Assembly: GCF_030546575.1 (NCBI RefSeq)
Contig: NZ_JAUOTN010000004.1
Location: forward strand, 372,001-436,000
Direction: 5' to 3'
DNA: 64,000 nucleotides
Source: Pontibacter coccineus
GTDB taxonomy: Bacteria; Bacteroidota; Bacteroidia; Cytophagales; Hymenobacteraceae
Positions 36,549 through 44,750 of this stretch are shown in pieces. Within the stretch, counting starts at the first letter, position 1; every line of letters begins with the position of its first letter. The position numbers and the translations under genes were made by a program. The notes beneath the pieces are model-generated. The model saw nothing but the letters and a program-made list of their open reading frames with translations, ran no database searches and was not told the origin of the DNA.

Positions 36549-37157
36549 ATGACTTTTTTAGATACTATATTAGATGAGCTCCTGCAGATTTTTAAGCGGG
36601 AAGGGATAGAGGCGAATTCGGACGCGGATCTGATCAGGAAACTCGACATACGTCAGTCAACATTCCATGAGCTTTTCTCGAGCCGCGAGAATATGGTGAA
36701 ACAGGTAATCCTGTACGATATAGAGTTGGAGAATAGAAGGCAAACGGAGCTGCTCTCCACGGCTACCAACCCCGTAGAGGAAATTATGCTGCTCCTGCAG
36801 GATGGTGCTAAAACGATCAAACAGATAAACCCCATCTACATTGCTGATCTGCAAAAGTATCCGGAGGCCTGGCAAATGAGCATGCAGAATGTGATCGATA
36901 ACAACCAGCACGTAAACGCTGAGATCCTGAACAGGGGCATACTGCAGGGTTACTTCCGGAAAGACATCAACCTGCAACTGGTTACGAAGATCATTTTGGA
37001 GCAATTCTTCATGATGATCAACCCGGCGTCTTTCCCGCCAGCCAAGTACGATCTGTCGGAAGTGTTCCGCAGCATTTACCTGTACTATGTGCGCGGCATT
37101 TGTACCGATATGGGCGGAAAGCTGGCAGAAGAGTATTTCTCCAGGACCAATATGTAA
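36549..37157 (+). CDS. TetR-family transcriptional regulator
   Basis: A 202-residue protein with an N-terminal helix-turn-helix of TetR type (DADLIRKLDIRQSTFHELFSSRENMVKQVI at about 22-52, quoted only as a landmark across two helices) and a helical ligand-binding domain. It lies downstream of crtD-cruF in the same direction, 165 nt apart, and may control its own transcript or the carotenoid genes; no operator is evident. Ends in a strong terminator shared with the convergent operon. Confidence 0.82.
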   Translation: MTFLDTILDELLQIFKREGIEANSDADLIRKLDIRQSTFHELFSSRENMVKQVILYDIELENRRQTELLSTATNPVEEIMLLLQDGAKTIKQINPIYIADLQKYPEAWQMSMQNVIDNNQHVNAEILNRGILQGYFRKDINLQLVTKIILEQFFMMINPASFPPAKYDLSEVFRSIYLYYVRGICTDMGGKLAEEYFSRTNM

Positions 37158-37171
37158 GTAATAACTATACC

Positions 37172-37224
37172 ATAAAAAGCAGCAGGCCCCGAAGCATAAT
37201 GTTTCGGGGCCTGCTGCTTTTTAT
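37172..37224. terminator. Bidirectional terminator between tetR-like gene and trx operon
   Basis: AAAAAGCAGCAGGCCCCGAA (37174-37193) pairs perfectly with TTCGGGGCCTGCTGCTTTTT from 37203. A/T tracts on both flanks serve the + and - genes. Confidence 0.9.
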
Positions 37225-37239
37225 AATTATCAGACGAGA

Positions 37240-37482
37240 CTAGCTGATGGAAACGCGCACTTTCTTGGTGTACTCACGCAGTGCCGTCTTAAAGTCCACG
37301 CCGTTGTCGTTCATGTAGGTCAGGATCCAGGCAGCGGCTATCACGTGCGTCAGTTGCTCGCCTTCGTCGTCGCCTTCCACTTCAATGGCAAGTGGCTGCT
37401 CCTCCATCAGTGCCTCCTCGGCCGCCGTCAGGGCGTCCAGCGACTGAGTTTCTACTAGTTTTTTGATTACGGGTATCTTCAT
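37240..37482 (-). CDS. DUF6952-like small protein partnered with thioredoxin
   Basis: An 80-residue acidic protein (MKIPVIKKLVETQSLDALTA at the start; EGDDEGEQLTHVIAAAWIL in the middle) with no cysteine and no membrane segment. It follows a thioredoxin gene after 3 nt. The pattern is one I associate with a Bacteroidota-restricted family (DUF6952) routinely found beside thioredoxin; that name is from memory and the function is unknown. Confidence 0.7.
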   Translation of the reverse strand: MKIPVIKKLVETQSLDALTAAEEALMEEQPLAIEVEGDDEGEQLTHVIAAAWILTYMNDNGVDFKTALREYTKKVRVSIS

Positions 37483-37485
37483 TTC

Positions 37486-37806
37486 TTAAACAGTCAATTT
37501 GTTGATCAGATCACGTACGGCCTCTTCTTTGCTGGCGGCTACAGTGTCTACCAGTTGGCCATTTTTGAAAACGGCGAAGAAAGGCAGATTTGTTACGCCA
37601 GCCACCTTACGGGCCTCCGGGCTTGTCTCGGCGTTAACGTCAACGAAAGCCACATTGGCAAAGACTTCTTCACCAGACATGCGCTTGAACTTAGGCGCAA
37701 ACAAACGGCAGCTGCCGCACCAGTCAGCGAAGTATTTCACTACCACATTCTGGTTTGAGTTAAGTACGTTATCGAAATCGTTATCGGTTGCAACTATTAC
37801 AGCCAT
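37486..37806 (-). CDS. trxA: Thioredoxin-family protein
   Basis: A 106-residue single-domain thioredoxin with the active site W-C-G-S-C in FADWCGSCRLFAPKFKRM (WCGPC in the canonical enzyme) and the cis-proline segment VTNLPFFAVFKNGQ. It reduces disulfides of cytosolic proteins and may supply ribonucleotide reductase. The Ser for Pro change should shift its redox potential. An operon with the small downstream protein is likely. A candidate promoter and CRP-like palindrome lie upstream (37869-37912). Confidence 0.9.
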   Translation of the reverse strand: MAVIVATDNDFDNVLNSNQNVVVKYFADWCGSCRLFAPKFKRMSGEEVFANVAFVDVNAETSPEARKVAGVTNLPFFAVFKNGQLVDTVAASKEEAVRDLINKLTV

Positions 37807-37868
37807 AGTATATTTATCTTTTAAAGTTTAAACATCAGACCAGGTATAAGACCCGATCAAACCAAGTG

Positions 37869-37876
37869 CAAAGGTA
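37869..37876 (-). promoter_or_regulatory. -7 type element for the thioredoxin operon
   Basis: On the minus strand this reads TACCTTTG, an exact TAnnTTTG match, 63 nt before the trxA ATG. No clear TTTG lies at the usual distance, consistent with an activator-dependent promoter. Confidence 0.5.
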
Positions 37877-37898
37877 AGGCTTTTGGGCGTAAAATGCA

Positions 37899-37912
37899 GT
37901 GACATATGTCAC
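37899..37912. promoter_or_regulatory. CRP/FNR-family-like palindromic operator
   Basis: GTGACATATGTCAC is a perfect 14-bp palindrome holding the GTGA-N6-TCAC half-sites of CRP-type regulators. Its centre lies about 42 nt before the start point predicted from the -7 element, the class II activator position. Confidence 0.5.
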
Positions 37913-37958
37913 CTTAAACCGGTTGTATGGCTCTAAAATAGGCCTGATAGCGGAATGT

Positions 37959-38651
37959 TTAGCGTGGGCGGCGGCTTTTCTTGGGTTGGTCGTTGAGGAA
38001 GGCGACCAGGTCCATCTTGTCGAACGTGAGCTCCCACATACCCATCAGGTCGCCTCTTTTGTAACCGGTGGCTTGGTCTTGCGGATACTTCTCTTTGATC
38101 AGGGTGTGGTCAGACTCGCTTAGCTCCTGACCCACCGTGCCGTGGCAGCTCAGGCAAGTCTCGTCGCGCAGGTAGATCGGAGAGGTATAGCGGATCTCGT
38201 TCTGGTTTAGCGCCTCTACCTTTGCCTCTCGCTCCTGGTCACTGCTATACCTGTTCAGCGCCTGCGCCGTGCCTCCCCTGGCCAGGTTCTTCGGATTGCG
38301 TGGCCGCTCACTGAAGCGGCGCGAGATGGCCCCGAACTTGTGCTGAAGGGCTTCTACTTTCTCAAAGTTTTCAGGCTGGCAGTAAGGTATGGCGGCTGCT
38401 ACACCTCCCTGGTTCAGGTGCTCTGTCAGCTGAAGGACATGCAAACGCTCCGCCACTACCACCACGGAGTCGCCGTATTTCTGGGCGGCATTGAGGATGT
38501 CCTGCTGGGTGAGGCGCTTGATCTTGTGGCGCTCCAGTTCCCGGGCTATTTCCTTCCCTCCTTCTATCGGTTTCACTTTCACATCGCAGCCTGAAACTAT
38601 AAAGGCTGTGCCAAGGGTTATAGTAGCGAGCAAAGAACGGGCTTTGAACAT
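37959..38651 (-). CDS. Tll0287-like (DUF3365) c-type haem lipoprotein
   Basis: A 230-residue exported protein from ATG 38651. It has a lipoprotein signal (MFKARSLLATITLG then FIVSGC, lipobox cysteine C22) and a Tll0287-like domain whose haem-binding motif C-L-S-C-H-G sits at about residues 171-176. The pattern ALQHKFGAISRRFSERPRNPKN is typical of this domain, which appears in PAS-like sensor or electron-transfer proteins. It would be a periplasmic haem protein anchored by lipid. A longer frame to 38708 adds a second hydrophobic stretch and is not preferred, because the lipobox fits the shorter start. Confidence 0.83.
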   Translation of the reverse strand: MFKARSLLATITLGTAFIVSGCDVKVKPIEGGKEIARELERHKIKRLTQQDILNAAQKYGDSVVVVAERLHVLQLTEHLNQGGVAAAIPYCQPENFEKVEALQHKFGAISRRFSERPRNPKNLARGGTAQALNRYSSDQEREAKVEALNQNEIRYTSPIYLRDETCLSCHGTVGQELSESDHTLIKEKYPQDQATGYKRGDLMGMWELTFDKMDLVAFLNDQPKKSRRPR

Positions 38652-38713
38652 CTTTCGATACAAATTTGTAGTAGGATAAATAAGTAATATTACAGCGGCA
38701 ACCAGCACTTATG

Positions 38714-38746
38714 TTTTATTACTTAAACGCCAATTTAGTATCTTTG
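38714..38746 (+). promoter_or_regulatory. prfA promoter candidate
   Basis: TTTT (38714-38717) and TATCTTTG (38739-38746; exact TAnnTTTG) are separated by 21 nt, with the ATG 24 nt downstream. Confidence 0.55.
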
Positions 38747-38769
38747 CAGCTTAAAACCATAACAGAGCG

Positions 38770-39843
38770 ATGTTAGATAAATTAGAAGCCATTAATCAGC
38801 GGTTTGAAGAGGTAAGCCACCTGCTTATCCAGCCAGATGTGGCCAGTGACATGAAGAAGTACAAGTCGCTGAATAAAGAATATAAGGATCTTGAAAAAAT
38901 AGTAGTAGAGTATAAGAAGTACCTCAACATCCTGAGCAACATCGACAATGCCAAGCAGGTTATTGCGACGGAGAAGGATGAGGACTTCCGCGAAATGGCC
39001 AAGGAAGAGCTGGACGAGCTGCTTCCGCAGCGTGAGGCGATGGAGGATACCCTGAAAGAGCTGCTTATCCCGAAAGACCCGAACGACAGCAAAGACATCA
39101 TCATGGAAATCCGTGCAGGAGCTGGCGGCGACGAGGCCTCTATCTTTGCAGGCGACCTCTACCGCATGTACAGCCGCTTCGCTGAGAAGATGGGCTGGCG
39201 TATGGAGCTGATGGATGCCACGGAAGGTACATCCGGTGGCTACAAGGAAATTATTGTGGGCGTGTCTGGCGAAGACGTGTATGGCAAACTCAAGTTTGAG
39301 TCGGGCGTACACCGTGTGCAGCGCGTACCGGCCACCGAGACGCAGGGCCGTATCCATACCTCGGTTGCTTCAGTCGTGGTGCTGCCAGAGGCAGAGGAAT
39401 TTGACATCGAGCTCGACATGAACGATATCCGCAAGGACCTGTTCTGTTCTTCGGGCCCGGGTGGTCAGTCGGTGAACACGACCTACTCAGCCGTGCGTCT
39501 GACGCACATCCCATCCGGTATCGTGGCCCAGTGCCAGGACCAGAAATCACAGCTTAAGAACTTCGACAAGGCGTTGGCAGTACTACGCTCGCGTATTTTT
39601 GAAGTGGAGCTGGCCAAGAAGAACGAAGCCGAAGGAGCCCAGCGTAAGAGCATGGTAGGCGGCGGCGACCGTTCTGACAAGATCCGTACCTACAACTACC
39701 CGCAAGGCCGTGTAACCGATCACCGCATTGGCTATACCGTCTACAACCTGCCAAACGTAATGGATGGCGGTATTGAGGACTTCGTGGAAGAGCTGCGTAT
39801 AGCAGAGAACGCCGAACGCCTGAAAGAAGGCGCCACCGCGTAA
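38770..39843 (+). CDS. prfA: Peptide chain release factor 1
   Basis: A 357-residue class I release factor. The codon-recognition tripeptide P187-A-T189 (RVPATETQG), diagnostic of RF1, and the catalytic G231-G232-Q233 in [10 protein letters not shown] are both intact. RF1 terminates translation at UAA and UAG. Length fits the family (360 in E. coli). Monocistronic, with a promoter candidate at 38714-38746. Confidence 0.97.
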   Translation: MLDKLEAINQRFEEVSHLLIQPDVASDMKKYKSLNKEYKDLEKIVVEYKKYLNILSNIDNAKQVIATEKDEDFREMAKEELDELLPQREAMEDTLKELLIPKDPNDSKDIIMEIRAGAGGDEASIFAGDLYRMYSRFAEKMGWRMELMDATEGTSGGYKEIIVGVSGEDVYGKLKFESGVHRVQRVPATETQGRIHTSVASVVVLPEAEEFDIELDMNDIRKDLFCSSGPGGQSVNTTYSAVRLTHIPSGIVAQCQDQKSQLKNFDKALAVLRSRIFEVELAKKNEAEGAQRKSMVGGGDRSDKIRTYNYPQGRVTDHRIGYTVYNLPNVMDGGIEDFVEELRIAENAERLKEGATA

Positions 39844-39968
39844 TAACCCCCGCCCACTTTTGACCAAGGTATATTTAGGAATGTGGTGCAGCCGGAAGCT
39901 GCGCTGCATTCCTTTTTTTGTTTTAACTTGGTAGTAACTACGGGGAGCAATTACTAGGAAGAAGTGGT

Positions 39969-40364
39969 ATGAAGAGTTTGATCTTATATAGCCAGGGGGG
40001 GCTAAAAGGTATCAGCAAAGTCGATAACATCGTTATACTTTGCCTAGCGGCAGTTGCTATACCTGTTGGGGTTAATAAATACGGCTTGTATGTAACAGCA
40101 GTAGTGGTATTTATTTTTTACGCTGCATTTACTTTGTTTGAGATCGTATTTTCAGGTAAAGAGATATTTACCTTTAAAAATTTAAAAAAGAAGAACTCAA
40201 TTGAGCAGGGTAGGCTTATTTATCATCTTATTGCATTAACTGTTGTTATCTGTGGATTGCTATATTTGGATGATCGGACAGTGTATATTTTAGTGGCTGG
40301 ACTAACTATTGTTATGTGCTTCGCAACAGGTATTAGTCTGTTATCTTTAAAATTTAAAAAATAG
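39969..40364 (+). CDS. Small polytopic membrane protein, unknown
   Basis: A 131-residue protein with four hydrophobic helices (about 21-37, 41-62, 85-102 and 107-126) and a basic tail. I recognise no family. Base composition is visibly more AT-rich than in prfA or the following lipoprotein gene (codons such as TTT, ATT, AAA), suggesting a foreign or recently acquired gene, or a fast-evolving orphan. No neighbour suggests its job. Confidence 0.55.
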   Translation: MKSLILYSQGGLKGISKVDNIVILCLAAVAIPVGVNKYGLYVTAVVVFIFYAAFTLFEIVFSGKEIFTFKNLKKKNSIEQGRLIYHLIALTVVICGLLYLDDRTVYILVAGLTIVMCFATGISLLSLKFKK

Positions 40365-40405
40365 AGCACCCATCAACAATTCAACAATTTAGCCATCACC
40401 CTCAT

Positions 40406-41776
40406 TTGAAATACCTGCTCGCCATACTGCCCCTCATGTTCCTGCTCTCGATGGTGGGCTGTGAGCCCAAAGATGAGGTCGTGACAAATGACCCGGATGC
40501 GGTGCTGCACTTTTCGGCGGACACGGTGCTGTTTGATACGGTGTTTGTGACGCAGGGCAGCGTGACGCGTCGCCTCAAGGTATACAACCCTCAGAAGAAT
40601 GCCGTCCGAATCAGCAGTATCAGCCTGGGCGGAGCAAACGCCTCGCCTTACCAACTGATCATCAATGGCCAGGAAACACCCATCGCCAATAACCTTGAGC
40701 TGCGCGGCAAGGACAGCCTCTACATTCTGGTGCGTGTCAACATCAATCCGGCGGCCCAGAACCAGCCCTTCCTGGTAGCAGACTCTATTCTGTTTCACAC
40801 AAACGGAAACCAGCAGAACGTGAAGCTGATAGCCTATGGCCAGGATGCCGTGTTTCATCAGAAGGGTGTGATCGGTACTTCCACCTGGGCGGCAGGCAAA
40901 CCGCACGTGCTGCTCGACACATTGCTGCTGCGCGAAGGAGCAACCCTGACCATTGAGAAAGGAGCACGCATTTTCGCCACGAACAAAGCTGTGCTGCTGA
41001 TCAACGGCACGCTGCAGGTGCAAGGCACCCCGGAGGAGCGGGTGACGTTTTCAGGTATACGACGCGAGCTCGCCTATGTCAATGCGCCCGGTCAGTGGGA
41101 AGGTATACGCATCCTCACAGCCAGCCAGAACAACACCATCCGCTATGCCGATATCCGCAACACGATACGCGGCATCCGGATCGGCAATCCGGGCAAGGGA
41201 GGCACTTTGGTAGAAGGCTGCGCGATACAGCATGCGTTCTTGGACGGTATTGTGGCCTTTACTTCGGATGTGAAAGTAGTGAATACCCTGATCCAGAACT
41301 GTGGACAGTACAGCTTCGGCGGGCTGGGCGGTGGCAAGTATGAGGTGCTCTACTCCACCATTGTCAACTACCAGAACCAGCTGCAGCGCGAGACACCTGC
41401 CTTTGTCGTCGCCGACTTTATACCTGGCACCGATATCCGAAACCAGCCCACACAACTGCGGTTGGTCAATAGCATCGTGTACAGCGACGGCTCCAACTAC
41501 ACAAACGAGGTACTGCTGGAGGGCGATATTTCAGCGGAAGTATCTAAGAACATACTTCGCACGGATGCCTACAAAAACACGCTTAACACGAACGGCAACC
41601 TGCTCAACATCGACCCCAAGTTCAAAGATGTGCGCAAGCAGGACTTCCGCCTCGACACCCTTTCCCCTGCCAGCGGTGCCGCTCTGCCTTTGCCAGGTAT
41701 AGGCAAAGACTTCAAAGGTATAAACCGCAGTTCCACCAAGCCGGATATGGGTGCTTTTGAGCGGACGGTTGATTGA
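40406..41776 (+). CDS. Lipoprotein with right-handed beta-helix repeats
   Basis: A 456-residue exported lipoprotein. TTG 40406 is chosen because it gives a proper signal (MKYLLAILPLMFLLSMVGC, lipobox cysteine C19); the first ATG (40436) would leave too little of it. Residues about 200-420 hold regular turns of a parallel beta-helix (EGIRILTASQNNTIRYADIR and similar short rungs), as in polysaccharide-binding or pectate-lyase-like proteins. The mature protein should sit at the outer membrane. No catalytic residues can be named. Flanked on both sides by complementary low-complexity tracts. Confidence 0.8.
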   Translation: MKYLLAILPLMFLLSMVGCEPKDEVVTNDPDAVLHFSADTVLFDTVFVTQGSVTRRLKVYNPQKNAVRISSISLGGANASPYQLIINGQETPIANNLELRGKDSLYILVRVNINPAAQNQPFLVADSILFHTNGNQQNVKLIAYGQDAVFHQKGVIGTSTWAAGKPHVLLDTLLLREGATLTIEKGARIFATNKAVLLINGTLQVQGTPEERVTFSGIRRELAYVNAPGQWEGIRILTASQNNTIRYADIRNTIRGIRIGNPGKGGTLVEGCAIQHAFLDGIVAFTSDVKVVNTLIQNCGQYSFGGLGGGKYEVLYSTIVNYQNQLQRETPAFVVADFIPGTDIRNQPTQLRLVNSIVYSDGSNYTNEVLLEGDISAEVSKNILRTDAYKNTLNTNGNLLNIDPKFKDVRKQDFRLDTLSPASGAALPLPGIGKDFKGINRSSTKPDMGAFERTVD

Positions 41777-42070
41777 GTTGGTGATTTAGTGAATGAGTGA
41801 GTTGTTAATTTTTGATTGAGTGATGTTATCCGAATTATGAGTGATAGAGTGAATTTTGGAAGAGCATGTTTGATCAATTATACAATGCTTAAAGAAGCAG
41901 GAAGATTGTATCTATATTTACTCTAATGCTATATTCGCGTATGAACCATAACGGACGCCCCATTCAGTAAGTCATCCAGAAGAATCAATCGCTGAAGCAC
42001 CCATTCGCTCATCAACGAATCAAAATCACCCAATCACTCATACACTCCATCACTCAATCACTCAATCAAA
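41773..42070. repeat. Spacer with complementary GAGTGATT-type tracts at both ends
   Basis: After the lipoprotein stop, 41771-41824 has words such as GAATGAGTGAGTTG and TTGATTGAGTGATG. Directly before the next ATG, 42020-42070 carries CAATCACTCATAC and CATCACTCAATCACTCAATC, their reverse complement. This mirrors the AACAATC arrangement at 26925-27153. Confidence 0.75.
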
Positions 42071-42075
42071 AAGAC

Positions 42076-42501
42076 ATGTGGTTTCAGAAAGAGATACGCT
42101 TGCCGGCCGTGAAACGCGGTTTTCATTTGATCACAGACCTACTCACAGCGCAGCTACCTGAATTGGAGAACTACAAAGTGGGCCTGGCACACATCTTCAT
42201 CAAGCATACCTCTGCAAGCCTCTGCATCAACGAAGACGCTGACCCCACCGTGCGACAGGATTTTGAAAGTCACTTCAACCAGATGGTGCCTGAAAACGCG
42301 CCCTATTACCGCCATACCCTGGAAGGCCCGGACGATATGCCGGCGCACCTGAAGGCTGCTTTGCTGGGAAGCTCTGTGACGGTGCCGATCTCAAAAGGGG
42401 AGTTCAATATGGGTACCTGGCAGGGCGTATACCTGTGCGAGCACCGGAACCACGCCTCAAAGCGCACGGTGGTGGTGACCCTGCAGGGAGAAGGTTTTTA
42501 A
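42076..42501 (+). CDS. YjbQ-family protein
   Basis: A 141-residue protein of the UPF0047/YjbQ family, annotated as secondary thiamine-phosphate synthase on the basis of weak activity reported for E. coli YjbQ. Conserved pieces are VGLAHIFIKHTSASLCINEDADPTVR (positions 33-58, landmark only), HTLEGPDDMPAHLK, TWQGVYLCEHR, with the histidines forming a probable metal site. The physiological role is uncertain. Preceded by a low-complexity tract. Confidence 0.85.
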   Translation: MWFQKEIRLPAVKRGFHLITDLLTAQLPELENYKVGLAHIFIKHTSASLCINEDADPTVRQDFESHFNQMVPENAPYYRHTLEGPDDMPAHLKAALLGSSVTVPISKGEFNMGTWQGVYLCEHRNHASKRTVVVTLQGEGF

Positions 42502-42514
42502 GGTATAGACACCG

Positions 42515-44014
42515 CTACTTTACAATACTCACCTTTGTGACCGCGACGCCATTGGTGCTGGTTGTGCGCAGGAGGTAGATGCCGGCCGGTAAGTGCTGCA
42601 CATCCAGCCTGATGACTCTTTCCGCCACCTGCTCGCGCAGTATCACCTGTCCGTGGCGGTTCAGCAGCTCTACCAGCTGAATTTGCTGATGGGCTGCCTG
42701 TTCCACTATGAGATAGCCTTTCGCCGGATTCGGGTATACCTTCACATTGTCGGAGGTCACGTAGATGTAGTCCTCCTTGGTAAGGGTGTGGCTTGAGCTC
42801 TCGTTGGAGGTGGTGAGGGTGACGCTATACCTGCCCGGGCGGCTATACCTGACAGTTGGGTTTTGCTCAGTGGATGAGGCCGGCGTTCCGCCCTCAAATT
42901 CCCATTGCCACTGTGTAGGCTTAAAGCCGGAGAAAGAACCTAGGAACTGTACCTGGTCGCCGGGGGCTAACAGCGTGTCCTGGGGCTGGGCAGTACTAAA
43001 GCGCGAACGCAGCTCACCGCTACAGGCGGTGGAAGCAAACAGATACCCACGTGCCGACTCCAGTATACCTTGCATATAGGCTGCCTGGCCCTTGGTGAAG
43101 AGACTCATGCAGGCATCATCCGAATAATCCATGTAGTTCTGCCACATATTGCCGTAGGGGCCGTTGTCGCACGAAAGCTCAATGCCGTCCGGACAGCCAT
43201 CCGTCTGGGTGAACTGGTTAGGCGTGTCGTCTATGTCATCGGAGTCGTTGCAGGTCATGCCGTTGCCCCAGATGTGCTTCAGCCCCAGCCAGTGCCCCAC
43301 TTCGTGGGTGGCGGTTCGTCCCTGGTTGTAGGCCCACAGGCTGTTGTTGTGCGGGGCCGCTCCCACTGTGCGATAGTGCAGCACCACGCCGTCCCGATCA
43401 GGTAAGGCGCCCGGCGAAGAGGCATAGCCGATGCTGGTGGTACCCAGGTTGCCTATCCAGATGTTCAGGTATAGCCTGGTGTCCCAGGCGTCCACGCCGC
43501 CATTGGCCGAGGACTTGATCTGGTCAGAAAAATAGCTGAAACTCTCTTTGGTCGTTTGCGTGCGGGTGATGCCTGTCGTTGGGTTGCCGCTCGGGTCCAC
43601 GATGGCCAGGCAAAATTCGATGCGGCTGTCGGCGGCGAACGGTTGGAAGTAGTTGGGGGTGTTGGTGGTGTCAGCGTTGAGACGGCGAAAGTCCTGGTTC
43701 AGCACTTCGAGTTGCGAACGCACCTGCGCCTCCGAGATGTTTTCACTTCCGGTCTTATACACGACATGAAACACCACCGGTATGGTAATGGTGGCCTGTT
43801 GCATGGCCTGGCCGGCAGGTCGCTGGCGCAGGAGCTGCTGCACAGCCTGTTGCGTTTTTAAGCTTCGCTCCTCAAAGCCCGGGTCCTGTCGTTTCAGCGT
43901 CTCCAGATAGGCCTCCGTGCTACAACTACGCCCCTGTTCAGCCGTCTGCGCAAAAGCCAAACGGACAGAGGCAAAGACCAGAAGAAGGGCTAAGATATAA
44001 ACACGCATACGCAC
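42515..44014 (-). CDS. M43 (pappalysin-like) metalloprotease with PKD and T9SS sorting domains
   Basis: A 499-residue exported protease. Signal peptide to about residue 22, a propeptide region, and a catalytic domain with the zinc site H237-E-x2-H241-x5-H247 (HEVGHWLGLKH) and a Met-turn at M295 (YMDYSDD), both diagnostic of M43. A PKD-like domain (about 330-415) and a T9SS type A sorting domain (VYPNPAKGYL from about 424) follow. It would be secreted to the cell surface by T9SS and cleave proteins or peptides. All catalytic residues are intact. Confidence 0.9.
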   Translation of the reverse strand: MRMRVYILALLLVFASVRLAFAQTAEQGRSCSTEAYLETLKRQDPGFEERSLKTQQAVQQLLRQRPAGQAMQQATITIPVVFHVVYKTGSENISEAQVRSQLEVLNQDFRRLNADTTNTPNYFQPFAADSRIEFCLAIVDPSGNPTTGITRTQTTKESFSYFSDQIKSSANGGVDAWDTRLYLNIWIGNLGTTSIGYASSPGALPDRDGVVLHYRTVGAAPHNNSLWAYNQGRTATHEVGHWLGLKHIWGNGMTCNDSDDIDDTPNQFTQTDGCPDGIELSCDNGPYGNMWQNYMDYSDDACMSLFTKGQAAYMQGILESARGYLFASTACSGELRSRFSTAQPQDTLLAPGDQVQFLGSFSGFKPTQWQWEFEGGTPASSTEQNPTVRYSRPGRYSVTLTTSNESSSHTLTKEDYIYVTSDNVKVYPNPAKGYLIVEQAAHQQIQLVELLNRHGQVILREQVAERVIRLDVQHLPAGIYLLRTTSTNGVAVTKVSIVK

Positions 44015-44144
44015 AGATCAAACAGGCATAATAGCCCACAAGCGCAGATAAAGTGCATGGCTTGAGCGGCTTAGTAGAGCAATATACGGAATTTAGCCCT
44101 TAAAGAAGAAATCAGACAAAAGGAGACTGCCTGCACCGGCCTGT

Positions 44145-44750
44145 CTACAGATTGGCATCCACGCGATACCGCAGGGAGTCCCCGAAAACAAGCTTTTGCA
44201 CGCCTTCCACCCGGTAGCCGGACAGATTGCCTGTACCCGGCTCTGCAGTCAGGCTGATGTTTCTTTTAGAATAGAACAGCAGATTTTCTTCCAGCACTAC
44301 CGCTTCGAGGCGCTCCAGCTTCTGAGTAGGCGACACGGTAAGCTGCAGGCGGTCGACAGGGGCGGCCGCCTCGGCATCTTTTGTGAAGGTGCTCACCGTG
44401 CTACCGTTGGGCAAGGTATGGCGCTCTTCTCTGTAAAAGTCTCGCAGGGCTGGGCGACTCAGGTCCACCTCCTGAAAAATGGCCAGTTCTTTTTCCCAGT
44501 CCATTTCCTCTATCTGAATGGTCTCAGTCGGCTGCCCTTTGGTGATCACCGACTTGAGCACCGGTGGCTGCTCCTGCTGCAGACGAGCCGTCTGCTCCTG
44601 CAGGTAACCAGTCAGGTCATAGGCCGGCGCCTTCCCCGCTGCGAGCGGCGGAGTAGGCCGCTCACAAGCCGTAAGGCCTCCCAGCAGGGCAAATAGTCCG
44701 ATGATGCGGTAGCTGCTCAACTTACTGCGCTTTCTGAAGAAGTGATTCAC
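44145..44750 (-). CDS. Predicted lipoprotein, unknown
   Basis: A 201-residue protein with a lipoprotein signal (hydrophobic 16-28, lipobox LTAC, cysteine C29) and a mature region with no recognised domain. Its start overlaps the gpmI stop by 29 nt, so it is probably cotranscribed and coupled with gpmI. The overlap is long but the signal peptide supports this frame. Residue number of the cysteine is approximate. Confidence 0.65.
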   Translation of the reverse strand: MNHFFRKRSKLSSYRIIGLFALLGGLTACERPTPPLAAGKAPAYDLTGYLQEQTARLQQEQPPVLKSVITKGQPTETIQIEEMDWEKELAIFQEVDLSRPALRDFYREERHTLPNGSTVSTFTKDAEAAAPVDRLQLTVSPTQKLERLEAVVLEENLLFYSKRNISLTAEPGTGNLSGYRVEGVQKLVFGDSLRYRVDANL

